Shown here piece after piece: positions 27,264 to 36,947 of a stretch of 64,000 nucleotides of DNA; positions within the stretch are counted from its first letter, which is position 1, and each line of letters opens with the position of its first letter. The translations under genes were made by a program, and so were the position numbers. The notes under the pieces are model-generated. The model made no database searches, was not told the origin of the DNA, and saw nothing but the letters and a program-made list of their open reading frames with translations. This stretch comes from an uncultured Tenacibaculum sp. GTDB taxonomy: Bacteria > Bacteroidota > Bacteroidia > Flavobacteriales > Flavobacteriaceae. Where the stretch lies: positions 310,001 through 374,000 of the forward strand of contig CANMWK010000001.1 of assembly GCA_947501615.1 (NCBI GenBank), in the 5' to 3' direction.

Positions 27264-27294
27264 TTGTTTCTAAATTAAATTGGCTTTATTTTTG
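27264..27294 (+). promoter_or_regulatory. TTG / TAnnTTTG promoter of the ferredoxin gene
   Basis: TTG at 27264-27266, a 20-nt spacer and TATTTTTG at 27287-27294. It matches the Bacteroidota vegetative promoter well; the ferredoxin start codon is at 27330. Confidence 0.75.
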
Positions 27295-27329
27295 CGATTG
27301 CAAAGTTACAAAACTGAAATAGATTAGCT

Positions 27330-27680
27330 ATGGCGATTATTATAACAGATGAATGTATAAATTGTGGTGCTTGTGAACCTGAGTGCCCAAACACAGCGAT
27401 ATATGAAGGGGCAGAGGAGTGGAAATATGCTGATGGTACAGATTTAGAAGGTAATATAGTTTTACCTAACGGAAATAGTGCAAACGCAGACGAGGATCAA
27501 GAACCAGTTTCAGACGAAATTTATTATATAGTAGTTGATAAATGTACGGAATGTAAAGGTTTTCATGAAGAACCTCAATGTGCAGCTGTTTGTCCGGTTG
27601 ACTGTTGTGTGCCTGATGAAGATAATGTTGAAACTGAAGAAGAATTGTTGGCTAAGCAGCGATTTATGCATAACGACTAA
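27330..27680 (+). CDS. 2[4Fe-4S] dicluster ferredoxin
   Basis: The 116-residue acidic protein has one cluster motif at the N-terminus ([16 protein letters not shown], cysteines 9, 12, 15 and 19) and another at [22 protein letters not shown], where an insertion separates the second and third cysteines as in the YfhL/Alvin-type ferredoxins. The acidic loop between them is long. It transfers electrons in the cytoplasm. The divergent acyl-CoA reductase gene suggests a redox partner, though that is not proven. A promoter and a terminator frame the gene, so it is monocistronic. Confidence 0.95.
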   Translation: MAIIITDECINCGACEPECPNTAIYEGAEEWKYADGTDLEGNIVLPNGNSANADEDQEPVSDEIYYIVVDKCTECKGFHEEPQCAAVCPVDCCVPDEDNVETEEELLAKQRFMHND

Positions 27681-27708
27681 TAACAATTTAGTAAAAAATA
27701 ATTGGTAA

Positions 27709-27746
27709 AACATCTTACATTAAAAATGTGTAAGATGTTTTTTTTT
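27709..27746 (+). terminator. Intrinsic terminator of the ferredoxin gene
   Basis: An 11-bp perfect stem (AACATCTTACA against TGTAAGATGTT), a 9-nt loop and a long T run. Confidence 0.92.
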
Positions 27747-27862
27747 GGTCTTAATATTAAATATTGAAATTACACTTTTACTGTTTTTTGATTCAGTTTG
27801 ATAACTTTTTCAAATACCTCAATCTTTAGTTTTGATGTGTTATATAAATCAAATATTAAAAA

Positions 27863-28951
27863 ATGAGAAAATTAAAATTAAGTTATTTTGCTGCATTACT
27901 AATACTAGCTATTACTTGGTCTTGTAGTGATGACGATACAAGTATTTCTATACCAAAAGACAATACTGTTACAGTAAAGAATACATTCGAAAATGCAGCT
28001 AATCCAGAAGTCTCTTTTGCTTCATTTCTAGATTTCGCTTTTACGGGGTCAGATGTAGAATTTCCAGAAATGTTAAAAGCAGATTTTACTGCAAATGGAG
28101 GAATATTAGTTAATCCTTTATATGCTATTAATTTAACAGAAAATTCAATTGAATATACGCTTTTACCAGTTGAAGGAGACCCTTTTTGGTCGAGTAATTA
28201 TAGAGAACTTGAAGCAGGTGTAAAAGATAGATACTATTTTACATTTACTGGTACTCATAATGTAGCTTCATTTACGGCGAGTGATCCAGCTATTAATTTA
28301 AGAATAGATGCTAATAATGTATTTGTTGTAGAAGTTGGAGAAGGGTTTGATTTTAAACCTGGAGCATCTTTTACAATTACACTAGATGCTAACGATACAT
28401 CAAAACCTGCAATTGCTCAAAATGATGAAATTACAGTTAGAAATACATTTGAAAATGCAACTAATCCTGAAGTTTCGTTTGCATTATTCCTTGATAATGT
28501 TTTTGGATCTTCTTTAGGAATTGATGGTCTAGATGTAATGAATACTGTAAAAGTATCACCTGTAGCTTTAGGTGAGGATGGGTTAAATTTAACGTCGAAT
28601 GTTAGTTACAATTCAGTAGAATTCCCTGAAACATTAAAAAAAGATTTAACTGCCAATGGAGCATTATTAATTAATGGACTTTATTCAATTGATATTACTG
28701 AGAATACTATTGAATACACACTTTTACCAGTTGAAGGAGATCCTTTTTGGTCTGCTAACTACAGAGTTTTAGAAGCAGGTGTAAAGGATAGGTATTATTT
28801 TACATTTGAAAAGCCTCATGGCGTAACTTCATTCACTAGTAGTGATCCAGCAATAAACCTTAGAATAGATTCTGATAACATATTAGTTGTAGAAGTAGGT
28901 GAAGGTTTTGATTTTAAACCTGGTGCGTCTTTTGTGTTAACGTTAAACTAA
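27863..28951 (+). CDS. Lipoprotein with two copies of an unknown ~140-residue domain
   Basis: The 362-residue protein has a lipoprotein signal (LAITWSC, Cys21) followed by an acidic stretch. Residues ~35-174 and ~190-362 are two copies of the same unit: both contain NTFENA-NPEVSFA, YTLLPVEGDPFWS-NYR, EAGVKDRYYFTF, SDPAINLRID and VVEVGEGFDFKPGASF. Copy 2 carries about 39 extra residues (~213-251) absent from copy 1, so either copy 1 lost or copy 2 gained a segment. I recognise no family. The predicted all-beta character and lipid anchor suggest a surface or periplasmic binding protein. Confidence 0.75.
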   Translation: MRKLKLSYFAALLILAITWSCSDDDTSISIPKDNTVTVKNTFENAANPEVSFASFLDFAFTGSDVEFPEMLKADFTANGGILVNPLYAINLTENSIEYTLLPVEGDPFWSSNYRELEAGVKDRYYFTFTGTHNVASFTASDPAINLRIDANNVFVVEVGEGFDFKPGASFTITLDANDTSKPAIAQNDEITVRNTFENATNPEVSFALFLDNVFGSSLGIDGLDVMNTVKVSPVALGEDGLNLTSNVSYNSVEFPETLKKDLTANGALLINGLYSIDITENTIEYTLLPVEGDPFWSANYRVLEAGVKDRYYFTFEKPHGVTSFTSSDPAINLRIDSDNILVVEVGEGFDFKPGASFVLTLN

Positions 28952-28969
28952 TATTCTTATTAGTAATAA

Positions 28970-29004
28970 AAAAACTTCAACATTAGCTGATGTTGTAGGT
29001 TTTA
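28970..29004 (+). terminator. Probable terminator of the duplicated-domain lipoprotein gene
   Basis: A 6-bp core stem (CAACAT against ATGTTG) extended by imperfect pairs, followed by a T-rich run. Confidence 0.5.
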
Positions 29005-29017
29005 TTTAGATTATAGT

Positions 29018-29065
29018 AAAAGGTCTGAAATAAGAATACCATTGGTAAGCTTTTCAGACCTTTTC
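29018..29065 (-). terminator. Hairpin terminator after the first TonB receptor gene
   Basis: Arms GAAAAGGTCTGAAA and its complement flank a 20-nt loop that itself contains the palindrome TACCATTGGTA. The T-rich end on the minus strand fits termination of the receptor operon. Confidence 0.7.
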
Positions 29066-29087
29066 AAACATAAAACTTTATTGTTTT

Positions 29088-32000
29088 TTAGAACTTATAG
29101 TTAACGGATAAGTTAAATAAAGATCCTAATTGGCTAAAATGATAACCATCATAAGTCATTTGTGAATAACGTTGGTTAAACGTAATTAGGTTAGAATTGG
29201 CTTTAACTTGAGCAGGATCATTTAAAATTGCTTGACCTGCAGCATTTTCAGCAACAAATTCCCATTCAGGTAGTACATTCAATAAATTATTAGCATTAAA
29301 ACCAATAGTCCAATGGTCATCTACGTTATAATTAATTCCTAAATCAGTTACTATTTTAGGAATAAATTCAGTTCGTAAATTACTATCTAAACCTTGTTGT
29401 TTAAATGTTGTTTTTCCAAAGAAAGTGTTATTTAATGAGAATCCGAATTTACCAATATCATAAGTAGTTCCTAAAATCCATTTTGTTCGTGGTCTTGAAG
29501 TAAAGAATAATGCTTCTTGTGTAGCATTTACAACAGATTGTCCTGCATTAGCTACAATAGAAGGATTCTTTACAGCACCATCTCTTTCATTTTCTATGGT
29601 ATAATTTCCAGATAAATTAAACCCTAATTTACCAGAACCCAATTCAATTCTGTTGTAGCTTAATACAACATCTAAACCAGAAGTTTTAGTATCTATAGCG
29701 TTTACAAAGAAACTCAAATCACTCAAATTGTTTGAGTTTAGTACCTGATCTAAAGCAGTGTTACCAGCGGTAGTTCTACCAATTTCGGTACTTAATACAA
29801 TTCTATCGTCAACAGCAATATTATAATAATCAATTGTAAAAGAGAAATTTTTAAACGGTTTACCTCCAATACCAACAGTGAAGTTTGTTGATTCTTCAGC
29901 TTTTAACTTAGGAATACCCAATAAACGAGCTTGAGGAGAAATATTATTAACTAAACCACCAACTTGTATTCCTTGACCAGGAACAAAGCTATATTGTGCT
30001 TTTTGTGTGTAAATTTGATGTAATGTTGGTGCTCTAAATCCAGTTGAAATAGATGCTCTTACAGTGTATTTATCTTCAGCGAATTTGTATCTAGAACTAG
30101 CTTTCCATACAAAAGTACTTCCAAAATCAGAGAAGTTTTCAGCCCTTACAGTACCATTTATTAAAAAATCTTCATTTATATCCCAATCTAAACTAGCATA
30201 ACCACCTAAATTGTAACGGTTAAAGTTTCCTGAGTTTTCTGGTAAATTACCAGCAAAAGAGTCGGCACCTCCACCATCGTAAGAAGCCAATCCACCTTCA
30301 ATTACTTCAAAATTTTCAGTTCTAAACTCAGCCCCAACAGCTACAGATACTTGATCTGAAAGTATTTTAGAGATATCAATGTTACCAACTACATGGTTGA
30401 ATGCTGTTCCTCCTGGGTCGAAACTAATAGGACTATTTTCTCTGTATAAAGAGATTGGAGTAAATACTTCTCCAGGATCAGCAACTCCATTACCATTAGC
30501 ATCATCAAAACTTGTAGTGTATACTCTATTTCTATTATGAGAATTATTTACATTATATGTTTGGATGTTACCACCAAAAGTAGCACTAGCATCTACATTC
30601 CAGTCATTAATAACAGATTTGAAACCTAATGTTGCATTGAAGTCATTTAAATTCCCTTCAAAAGTAGGAACATAACCATCGTATCCATTTATGGTATTTG
30701 GATTAGCTCCAGGAAAAAAATTAGCTAAATATCCCATGTCTCCAGTTTGTCTCCAACCAGAAATAGCTCTATTTCCGTTAGCATCAGCCGGATTGATAAA
30801 ATCGTTTTGTTGTCTCCAATATGGAGTTCTGTAGTTTGCGAAACTATTTACTTTTTTATAAACGTATGCAGCATTAAAGTATAATTCACTATCGTTTTTT
30901 AAATCTATAGCACCATTAATTAAGAATTTAGCAGCTGTAGTTTCTGGGGCACCATTAATGTTACCTGCATCTGGTCTTCTAGATAAAAATTCATCAACAA
31001 CTTGTCTTCCAAAAGCGTTTCCCTGATTGATAGCATTAAATTTAGCATTATAATCAGCTGTTCCAATGTAAGTATTGGTAAAATAATTCTCAATAGCTGC
31101 TTCATTAGCAAAACTAGATAGCGGCAATCCTCCTAAAGTACCATCATCGTTTACATAGCTACCAAAACTATTTGGATTTACAGCTACAAAATCACCAAAT
31201 TCTCCATCTGCATCAACTGTTCCAGGTCTGTTGGCTAGAGCAGTTTTAGAAAAATCTACAGTATAATTAATAAAACCTTTTTCTCCTATTTTACTTCCAT
31301 TATTTACACTTACTCCTAACATTTCTCCGTCACCTTCACCAGTAATACCTGATCTAAACGTAGCTGAACCATTTTTATAATCATCTTTTAAGATAATATT
31401 CATTACACCAGCAATAGCATCAGAACCATATTGAGCAGAAGCTCCATCTCTTAAAATTTGAATATTTTTAATTGCATCAGTAGGAATACCAGATATATCT
31501 GCACCAGTTTCACCACGTCCAGGAGAAGTTTGTGTATATAATAACGCACTTAAATTCTTACGTTTTCCATTAATAAGTATTAATGTTCTACTCGGTCCCA
31601 TATTTCTAATTTCATAAGGGTCTAATAACGAAGTAGCATCATTAACAGGTGTATTTACAGTATTAAATGACGGTATTTTATATTGTAAAGCCTTATCAAA
31701 CGTAGTTTGTCCTGTAGATTGAAGTTCTTTGACTCCCACTACATCTATAGGTAATGGACTTGTAGTAAGGCTTCGTGCTGGTGTTCTAGATCCTGTTATT
31801 ACAACTTCATCTAGTTGTAATCCATCATTTAAAACGATAGTAAAGTTTGTCTTTCCTGCAACTGAAATTTCTTTAGTTTCAAAACCTATTGAGCTTACTA
31901 CAAGGATGGCGTCATCAGAAACAGTAAGTTCAAATAGCCCATCGAAGTTACTAGATGTTCCATTAGATGTGCCTTTTTCTACGACACTAGCGCCAGGTAA

Positions 32001-32102
32001 AGGTTCGTTATTGGAGTCAACAACTTTACCTGAAACCTTTTTTTGTGCATAAATTACACCACAAATTAACGTGAGTAATACACATAATTTTGTTTTTAAC
32101 AT
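29088..32102 (-). CDS. TonB-dependent outer-membrane receptor (CarboxypepD_reg plus plug and barrel)
   Basis: The 1004-residue protein has a signal peptide (LCVLLTLICGVIYA), a CarboxypepD_reg-like domain (residues ~20-100: VSGKVVDSNNEPLPGASV), the TonB-box-like region DEVVITGSR, a plug with ILINGKRKNLSALL and DGASAQYGSDAIAGVMN, and a beta-barrel ending YHFSQLGSLFNLSVNYKF. No SusD gene follows, so this is not a typical polysaccharide-utilisation SusCD pair. It is the last gene of a sigma/FecR/receptor/receptor run and closely resembles the upstream receptor in its plug. The ligand is unknown. Confidence 0.93.
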   Translation of the reverse strand: MLKTKLCVLLTLICGVIYAQKKVSGKVVDSNNEPLPGASVVEKGTSNGTSSNFDGLFELTVSDDAILVVSSIGFETKEISVAGKTNFTIVLNDGLQLDEVVITGSRTPARSLTTSPLPIDVVGVKELQSTGQTTFDKALQYKIPSFNTVNTPVNDATSLLDPYEIRNMGPSRTLILINGKRKNLSALLYTQTSPGRGETGADISGIPTDAIKNIQILRDGASAQYGSDAIAGVMNIILKDDYKNGSATFRSGITGEGDGEMLGVSVNNGSKIGEKGFINYTVDFSKTALANRPGTVDADGEFGDFVAVNPNSFGSYVNDDGTLGGLPLSSFANEAAIENYFTNTYIGTADYNAKFNAINQGNAFGRQVVDEFLSRRPDAGNINGAPETTAAKFLINGAIDLKNDSELYFNAAYVYKKVNSFANYRTPYWRQQNDFINPADANGNRAISGWRQTGDMGYLANFFPGANPNTINGYDGYVPTFEGNLNDFNATLGFKSVINDWNVDASATFGGNIQTYNVNNSHNRNRVYTTSFDDANGNGVADPGEVFTPISLYRENSPISFDPGGTAFNHVVGNIDISKILSDQVSVAVGAEFRTENFEVIEGGLASYDGGGADSFAGNLPENSGNFNRYNLGGYASLDWDINEDFLINGTVRAENFSDFGSTFVWKASSRYKFAEDKYTVRASISTGFRAPTLHQIYTQKAQYSFVPGQGIQVGGLVNNISPQARLLGIPKLKAEESTNFTVGIGGKPFKNFSFTIDYYNIAVDDRIVLSTEIGRTTAGNTALDQVLNSNNLSDLSFFVNAIDTKTSGLDVVLSYNRIELGSGKLGFNLSGNYTIENERDGAVKNPSIVANAGQSVVNATQEALFFTSRPRTKWILGTTYDIGKFGFSLNNTFFGKTTFKQQGLDSNLRTEFIPKIVTDLGINYNVDDHWTIGFNANNLLNVLPEWEFVAENAAGQAILNDPAQVKANSNLITFNQRYSQMTYDGYHFSQLGSLFNLSVNYKF

Positions 32103-32221
32103 AATTAAATGAATTAGTTTATTTTAAGTTTTAACTTGTTAGTTATTTGGTTATTTAACTATTCTGTTACACTATATTTAAGTAATTATGTATTTTTTTA
32201 TACTCTTTATTTTTTAGGAAA

Positions 32222-35152
32222 TTAAAATTTTGCTAAAATTTTACTGTAATAAAAGGCTCCGTTACTTCCCATTTGTACGGCGTCCCATAAACCACCACTG
32301 TCAGTGTTTTCGCCTTGTTCAGTAGGGTAGGCGTTGAATAAATTATTAGCGCCAAATTGAAAAGAAAAATTTTTATTGAATTGATAAGAAATATGTGTAT
32401 CAAGTGTAAGTTTAGGGTTGTATTTATCTATAGCAGCATTCAATCTTTCTTCCGAAGAGTTGTTAAATTCACTTATTGGATTTTGAATTTGCCAATCAAT
32501 AAGCTCTAAACTACTATACTGAGTTAAGGTATTACTTATAGATATTCTTCCTGTCGAAAAAATTGAGTTTAAAATAATTTTATATTCTGGAGCAGATGCT
32601 CTTAAAAAATATTGTTCTCTGGTACCAAAAAATGTTTCTGTGTCTAAACCGTCATTATTGATTTTGGTAATTTTCATGTTATTGATATTACCTGTAAGGT
32701 TTAGGTTTATTTTTGAAGTATTCCATTTTTTTAACCAGTGGAATTTAAAATCAATACCAAAAGTACTGGTGTTAACTCCATTGGCAAAGAATTGAACATT
32801 TTCTGCATCAGTATTTAATGATGCTGCATCAAAATTTCCACTTAAAATAATACGATCATTAATAAAAACATGATATGCATCCATAGCTAAGTTTATGTTT
32901 TTTGAAATTCTGTATTGATAACCAAAACTATAATTCTCTGCTTTTTCTTCTTTCAGTTTCTCTATACCAAACTGTCTAGTAATAGGATTGTTATTTGCTA
33001 TTAAAAACGATTCTGTAGGAACATTATCTATGTAATTAGTGAACTTTAAATTATAATAAATTTGAGCTAATGAAGGGGCTCTAAATCCTGTACTAAAAGA
33101 GAAACGAAAATTAGATTTAGGGGTGACTTTAAAGTTTGTCGCAATTTTAGCATTGATAGAGTTTCCAAAATCACTGTAATTTTCATAACGTATGGCTGTT
33201 GCTAAAATAAGTTTTTTGGTAATGTCTATTTCTCCATCTACATAGAAGCTAAAGCTTGTTCGGGTACGGTCTACTTCATTACTAGGGGCATATCCTGGGA
33301 ATCCCTGAGAACCACCAGGTCTAATAATGCCATTAAATGTTGGTATTAAAGCAAGTGGGGTGTTATTATTAATACTATTCCCATTAAGATCATAAGATTC
33401 ATAAGAAAATGGTTCTCCAGCAAAAATTTTATAATTTTCAATTTTATTCTCTAGCCCTAATGCAAGATTGAGCCCTTTTAATACACCTTTAAATTGTTTA
33501 GTTAAATCGATATTAGTAGTATTCTGATTTAAACTATGGCCACCAGCATCAAATTCACTAGGAGAGTTTTCTAATAATGTAGCATTCAGTGTTTCTTTAA
33601 TAAAGTAATGAAAATAATTATTTCCATAACTATTACTGAAGTCTACATTCCATCCATTAATTTTGCCCTTAAAACCTAAGGTAAACGATTTATCAGAAAT
33701 ATTTGTAGTGATTAAAGGGTTAAATCCATTAGGATAAATAGCTTGTACATTTCGTTCACTATCAAAAGGCCTTGTGAATGCATAGGCATTTGTGTTTTTG
33801 AAATTATACCCTCCATTTGTATAGGCTTTAATTGAACTTGAAACAGGTATTTCAGCATTAAAAAAAAGACTGCTACTTGTTACAGCAGCATCACCGTAAT
33901 TTTGTCTGACATTAGTGCCTTGTCTAAACGTATGTCCTTTCGTTAAGAATTCAGCAGATAGATTTATAAAACCTTTCTTTTTAATCGGAGCTCCATAATT
34001 TACCTCTGTCTTAAATGTTGAGCCATCTATACCTTTTCTATTCGGATCTCTGTTGTTGTTAGCATTGTAAAAACCAAAAGTAGAATTAATATTGGTTTCG
34101 TTAGGTGTGTCGTTTAGCACAATATTAATAACGCCTGCAATGGCATCAGATCCATACTGAGCAGATGCTCCATCTTTTAATACTTCAATTCGTTTTATTG
34201 CAGAAGTAGGTATTGTATTTAAATCGGTTCCAGAATTACCTCTTCCTCTTGTTCCGTATAAATTTATTAAAGAGGTTTGATGTCTTCTTTTTCCATTAAT
34301 TAAAACTAAGGTTTGGTCGGGCCCTAAACCTCTATATGTAGCAGGAATAATATGATCTGCACCATCTGATCCTGATTGTTTGGTTGCATTGAAAGAAGGA
34401 ATTTCAGTTTGAATTAATTGATTCACCTCTAAAAGTTCACTTTTTTTAGCCGATTTTTTAATATCAATTACTTCTGTAGCAACAGGTGAATCTATTGTTT
34501 TTCGTTTAGCATTTCTAGAACCTACAATAAGTACTTCGTCTAATTGAACACCAGATTTTAAGATTATGGTATTGTATTTCTGATTTGGAATTAAAGTTTC
34601 ATTAGAAAAACCAATATGAGAAATGGTTAAGGGGTTATTATTTAAAAGTAGTAATTCAAAACTTCCATCTCTTCTAGTTATAGTGCCATTATTGGTGTTA
34701 TCTTCTATTACATTTGCCTTTTGAATCGGTTCATAATATTCATTTAACACCACTCCCTTAATGTAATTTTTTTCTATAGAGGTGCCATTTTTAATACTGT
34801 TTACCTTACTTGTTATATTATTTTTAGGGTCTTGATTGTTTGTATATGATTGTCTAGCTTTAAAGATCACATAATAGCTGTTCCCTAAGGATTCAATTTT
34901 ATAAGAAGTTAATTTTTTTAGTAAAGAGATTGATTGTTGTAATGAAAGCTTGTTGAAAGGAGTGATATCTATTGTATCCGTCTTTATGACTAAAGGGTTA
35001 TAAGTAAAATATACACGATGTTTATCACTAATATTTTCTAGAGCATCCGATAAAGGAATGTATTGTTTTTTTTGAGCGAAACCATTAAAATTTTTAATGA
35101 TAAGAAACACCAATACGAGAGAAATACGATAAAAAGCGTTTCTAAATAACAT
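32222..35152 (-). CDS. TonB-dependent receptor with N-terminal STN signalling domain
   Basis: The 976-residue receptor differs from its neighbour in having a secretin/TonB N-terminal (STN) domain after the signal peptide (residues ~28-95: IPLSDALENISDKHRVYFTYNPLVI), as in FecA. A CarboxypepD_reg domain (~130-205), the DEVLIVGSRNAKRK box and a plug (LVLINGKRRHQTSLI, DGASAQYGSDAIAGVIN) follow, then a barrel ending FYYSKILAKF. STN domains signal to a FecR-type anti-sigma, and the fecR-like gene lies 24 nt upstream, so a surface-signalling circuit is likely. The ligand cannot be inferred. Confidence 0.93.
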   Translation of the reverse strand: MLFRNAFYRISLVLVFLIIKNFNGFAQKKQYIPLSDALENISDKHRVYFTYNPLVIKTDTIDITPFNKLSLQQSISLLKKLTSYKIESLGNSYYVIFKARQSYTNNQDPKNNITSKVNSIKNGTSIEKNYIKGVVLNEYYEPIQKANVIEDNTNNGTITRRDGSFELLLLNNNPLTISHIGFSNETLIPNQKYNTIILKSGVQLDEVLIVGSRNAKRKTIDSPVATEVIDIKKSAKKSELLEVNQLIQTEIPSFNATKQSGSDGADHIIPATYRGLGPDQTLVLINGKRRHQTSLINLYGTRGRGNSGTDLNTIPTSAIKRIEVLKDGASAQYGSDAIAGVINIVLNDTPNETNINSTFGFYNANNNRDPNRKGIDGSTFKTEVNYGAPIKKKGFINLSAEFLTKGHTFRQGTNVRQNYGDAAVTSSSLFFNAEIPVSSSIKAYTNGGYNFKNTNAYAFTRPFDSERNVQAIYPNGFNPLITTNISDKSFTLGFKGKINGWNVDFSNSYGNNYFHYFIKETLNATLLENSPSEFDAGGHSLNQNTTNIDLTKQFKGVLKGLNLALGLENKIENYKIFAGEPFSYESYDLNGNSINNNTPLALIPTFNGIIRPGGSQGFPGYAPSNEVDRTRTSFSFYVDGEIDITKKLILATAIRYENYSDFGNSINAKIATNFKVTPKSNFRFSFSTGFRAPSLAQIYYNLKFTNYIDNVPTESFLIANNNPITRQFGIEKLKEEKAENYSFGYQYRISKNINLAMDAYHVFINDRIILSGNFDAASLNTDAENVQFFANGVNTSTFGIDFKFHWLKKWNTSKINLNLTGNINNMKITKINNDGLDTETFFGTREQYFLRASAPEYKIILNSIFSTGRISISNTLTQYSSLELIDWQIQNPISEFNNSSEERLNAAIDKYNPKLTLDTHISYQFNKNFSFQFGANNLFNAYPTEQGENTDSGGLWDAVQMGSNGAFYYSKILAKF

Positions 35153-35176
35153 TAAGATAAGTTTGGTTAATTATTT

Positions 35177-36157
35177 CTAATAAACCACTAGTATACTATT
35201 TTCTTTTTTAATTTTAATGTTTGTAGACTTTTTTATTGCATTCAAACAAATTTTTAAATCGGTTGTTGGTACTTTACCTGTAATTAATACATCTTTTGTT
35301 TCTGATTTAAGAAATTTAAATTGAATTCCATAAGCATCAGATACTTTAGTTAGCGCTTCTTCTAAAGTTGTATTTTCAAAAGTTAAAACACCACTTTTCC
35401 AAGCGATATGATCTTTAACAGATTTCGTGTTTTCAGAAATAATTTTTTTTTCAGTTGATGAATATTCAATATAATTTCCAGGAATCATTTTTCTAGCCTT
35501 CCCATTATTTAAGTTTAGTAAAATACTTCCTTCTTCTAAAAAGACATGCGTTTTATCGTTTAAGGTTTTTACATTAAATTGAGTACCATATACTTCAACA
35601 GTTAAATCTTTTGTATTCACCTTAAACTTAGCTTTTTTGGAGATATCTTTCTTTACTTTAAAATAGGCTTCACCTGATAAGTTAATAGTTCTAGGATCGT
35701 TATTACTATAGCTAATAGAAGAATTTGAATTTAATGTTACCAACGAACCATCTTTCAAAGTTACATCGGTCATTTCTCCGTAAGCTGTTCTGTGAGTAAC
35801 CGTAGCATAATTTGTATACAGAAATACTGCTAGTGAAATTAATAAAGCAATTGATGCTGCAGCAGAAAAATAATTTATTTTAAATTGTCTCTGTTTTACT
35901 TTTTTTGTCGTTGTATGATTAAGTTTTGAAGCTAATTTTTCCCATTCTAAGTCAACCTTCTCTTTAGAAACTGTTTCTTTTTTAAAATTTATTCCAACAA
36001 TAATGTCTTTAGCTTCTTCAGCTAAATTTTTGTTCACAGTGTTTTCTTTTATCCATACATCCCAAAAATCGCTATCAGATGTGTTATCTAATACCCATTT
36101 ATTAAAAGATTGATCTTCTAATAAATCTTGAATTGTATGGTATGTTTTATTTTTCAT
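35177..36157 (-). CDS. FecR-type anti-sigma factor
   Basis: The 326-residue protein has a cytoplasmic N-terminal domain of ~95 residues, one membrane helix (YFSAAASIALLISLAVFLY, ~residues 96-115), a periplasmic FecR domain (YGEMTDVTLKDGSLVTLNSNSSISY, FKVNTKDLTVEVYGTQFNVK) and a C-terminal DUF4974-like domain (GVLTFENTTLEEALTKVSDAYGIQF). This is the standard Bacteroidota FecR layout. It lies between the sigma factor and the STN-type receptor and should link receptor occupancy to sigma activity. Confidence 0.95.
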   Translation of the reverse strand: MKNKTYHTIQDLLEDQSFNKWVLDNTSDSDFWDVWIKENTVNKNLAEEAKDIIVGINFKKETVSKEKVDLEWEKLASKLNHTTTKKVKQRQFKINYFSAAASIALLISLAVFLYTNYATVTHRTAYGEMTDVTLKDGSLVTLNSNSSISYSNNDPRTINLSGEAYFKVKKDISKKAKFKVNTKDLTVEVYGTQFNVKTLNDKTHVFLEEGSILLNLNNGKARKMIPGNYIEYSSTEKKIISENTKSVKDHIAWKSGVLTFENTTLEEALTKVSDAYGIQFKFLKSETKDVLITGKVPTTDLKICLNAIKKSTNIKIKKENSILVVY

Positions 36158-36240
36158 TAAAGTTAATGTATGCTTAACACTACGTATTTTACTATATAAA
36201 GTATAAAAATTATGAAATATACTCTTTTAAGTATGCAAAT

Positions 36241-36807
36241 TTATGAATTTAATAATTTAACTATACTATCTTCAGCTCTAAGATTTTTTATAGCCTTATG
36301 TAATGTGTTAATTACACTCTGATAATTAATATCCATAGTTTCTGCAATTTCAGCAGGCTTAAAGTTACAATTGAATTTTAGGTATATAACTTCTCTTTGT
36401 CTTTTTGGTAGTTGATTAATAAGTTTTGCTAGGTTTTTATTACGGAATGTTAACGATTCTTGCTGGGTAATAAATTCTTCAGGAGTAAAGTTTATATCAA
36501 CAATGTTCGTATCAATAGATCTTAGTATAGTATACTTTTTAGTTTTGCTTATTTTTTTTACAATAAATCTTCTGAAGGAAGCAAATAAGTAAGGAGCAAT
36601 AGATTCTAAATTACTGAGATTCTCTTTATGCTCATATATATAAATAAAAAAATCCTGTAAAGCATCTTCAGTTAAAATTTCATCTTTCGATATTTTTAGT
36701 CCATAACTATGTAATGAAGGGTAAAATTTTTTAAAAAGTATAGAAAATGATTTAAGATTTCCTTCTTTTAATGATTTCCACAATATTTCATCTGATAATT
36801 CATGCAT
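36241..36807 (-). CDS. FecI-type ECF sigma factor
   Basis: The 188-residue protein has region 2 (LKISKDEILTEDALQDFFIYIY) and region 4 (LINQLPKRQREVIYLKFNCNFKPAEIAETMDINYQSVINTLHKAIKNL). It heads the minus-strand run sigma - fecR - STN receptor - receptor with an 83-nt gap to fecR, the arrangement used for ligand-induced receptor expression. It is divergent from ychF. Auto-regulation of the operon is likely but not shown by a recognisable operator. Confidence 0.94.
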   Translation of the reverse strand: MHELSDEILWKSLKEGNLKSFSILFKKFYPSLHSYGLKISKDEILTEDALQDFFIYIYEHKENLSNLESIAPYLFASFRRFIVKKISKTKKYTILRSIDTNIVDINFTPEEFITQQESLTFRNKNLAKLINQLPKRQREVIYLKFNCNFKPAEIAETMDINYQSVINTLHKAIKNLRAEDSIVKLLNS

Positions 36808-36909
36808 TAAATAACAGGTTAAGCCCCTAAATTAAAAAAATGCTTCAATTAAAAAAATATTCATCTTCGCTTTTTAATGATAAAGCCCTTAAAAAGTAAA
36901 GTATTGTAC

Positions 36910-36917
36910 TATATTTG
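36910..36917 (+). promoter_or_regulatory. TATATTTG -7 element upstream of ychF
   Basis: TATATTTG matches the TAnnTTTG consensus and ends 30 nt before the chosen ychF start. A clear TTG element at the right distance is not present, so this is only a partial promoter match. Confidence 0.45.
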
Positions 36918-36947
36918 CAAACGCAAAAAATATCAATTTTTAATCAA

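Noticed and set aside
27287..27305. TTTGC-GATT-GCAAA inverted repeat overlapping the ferredoxin promoter as an operator
   Set aside because: The 5-bp arms are short and the left arm is part of the common -7 element; not enough for a call.
29088..35152. The two TonB receptors as a SusCD polysaccharide-utilisation locus
   Set aside because: No SusD-like or glycoside hydrolase genes adjoin them.
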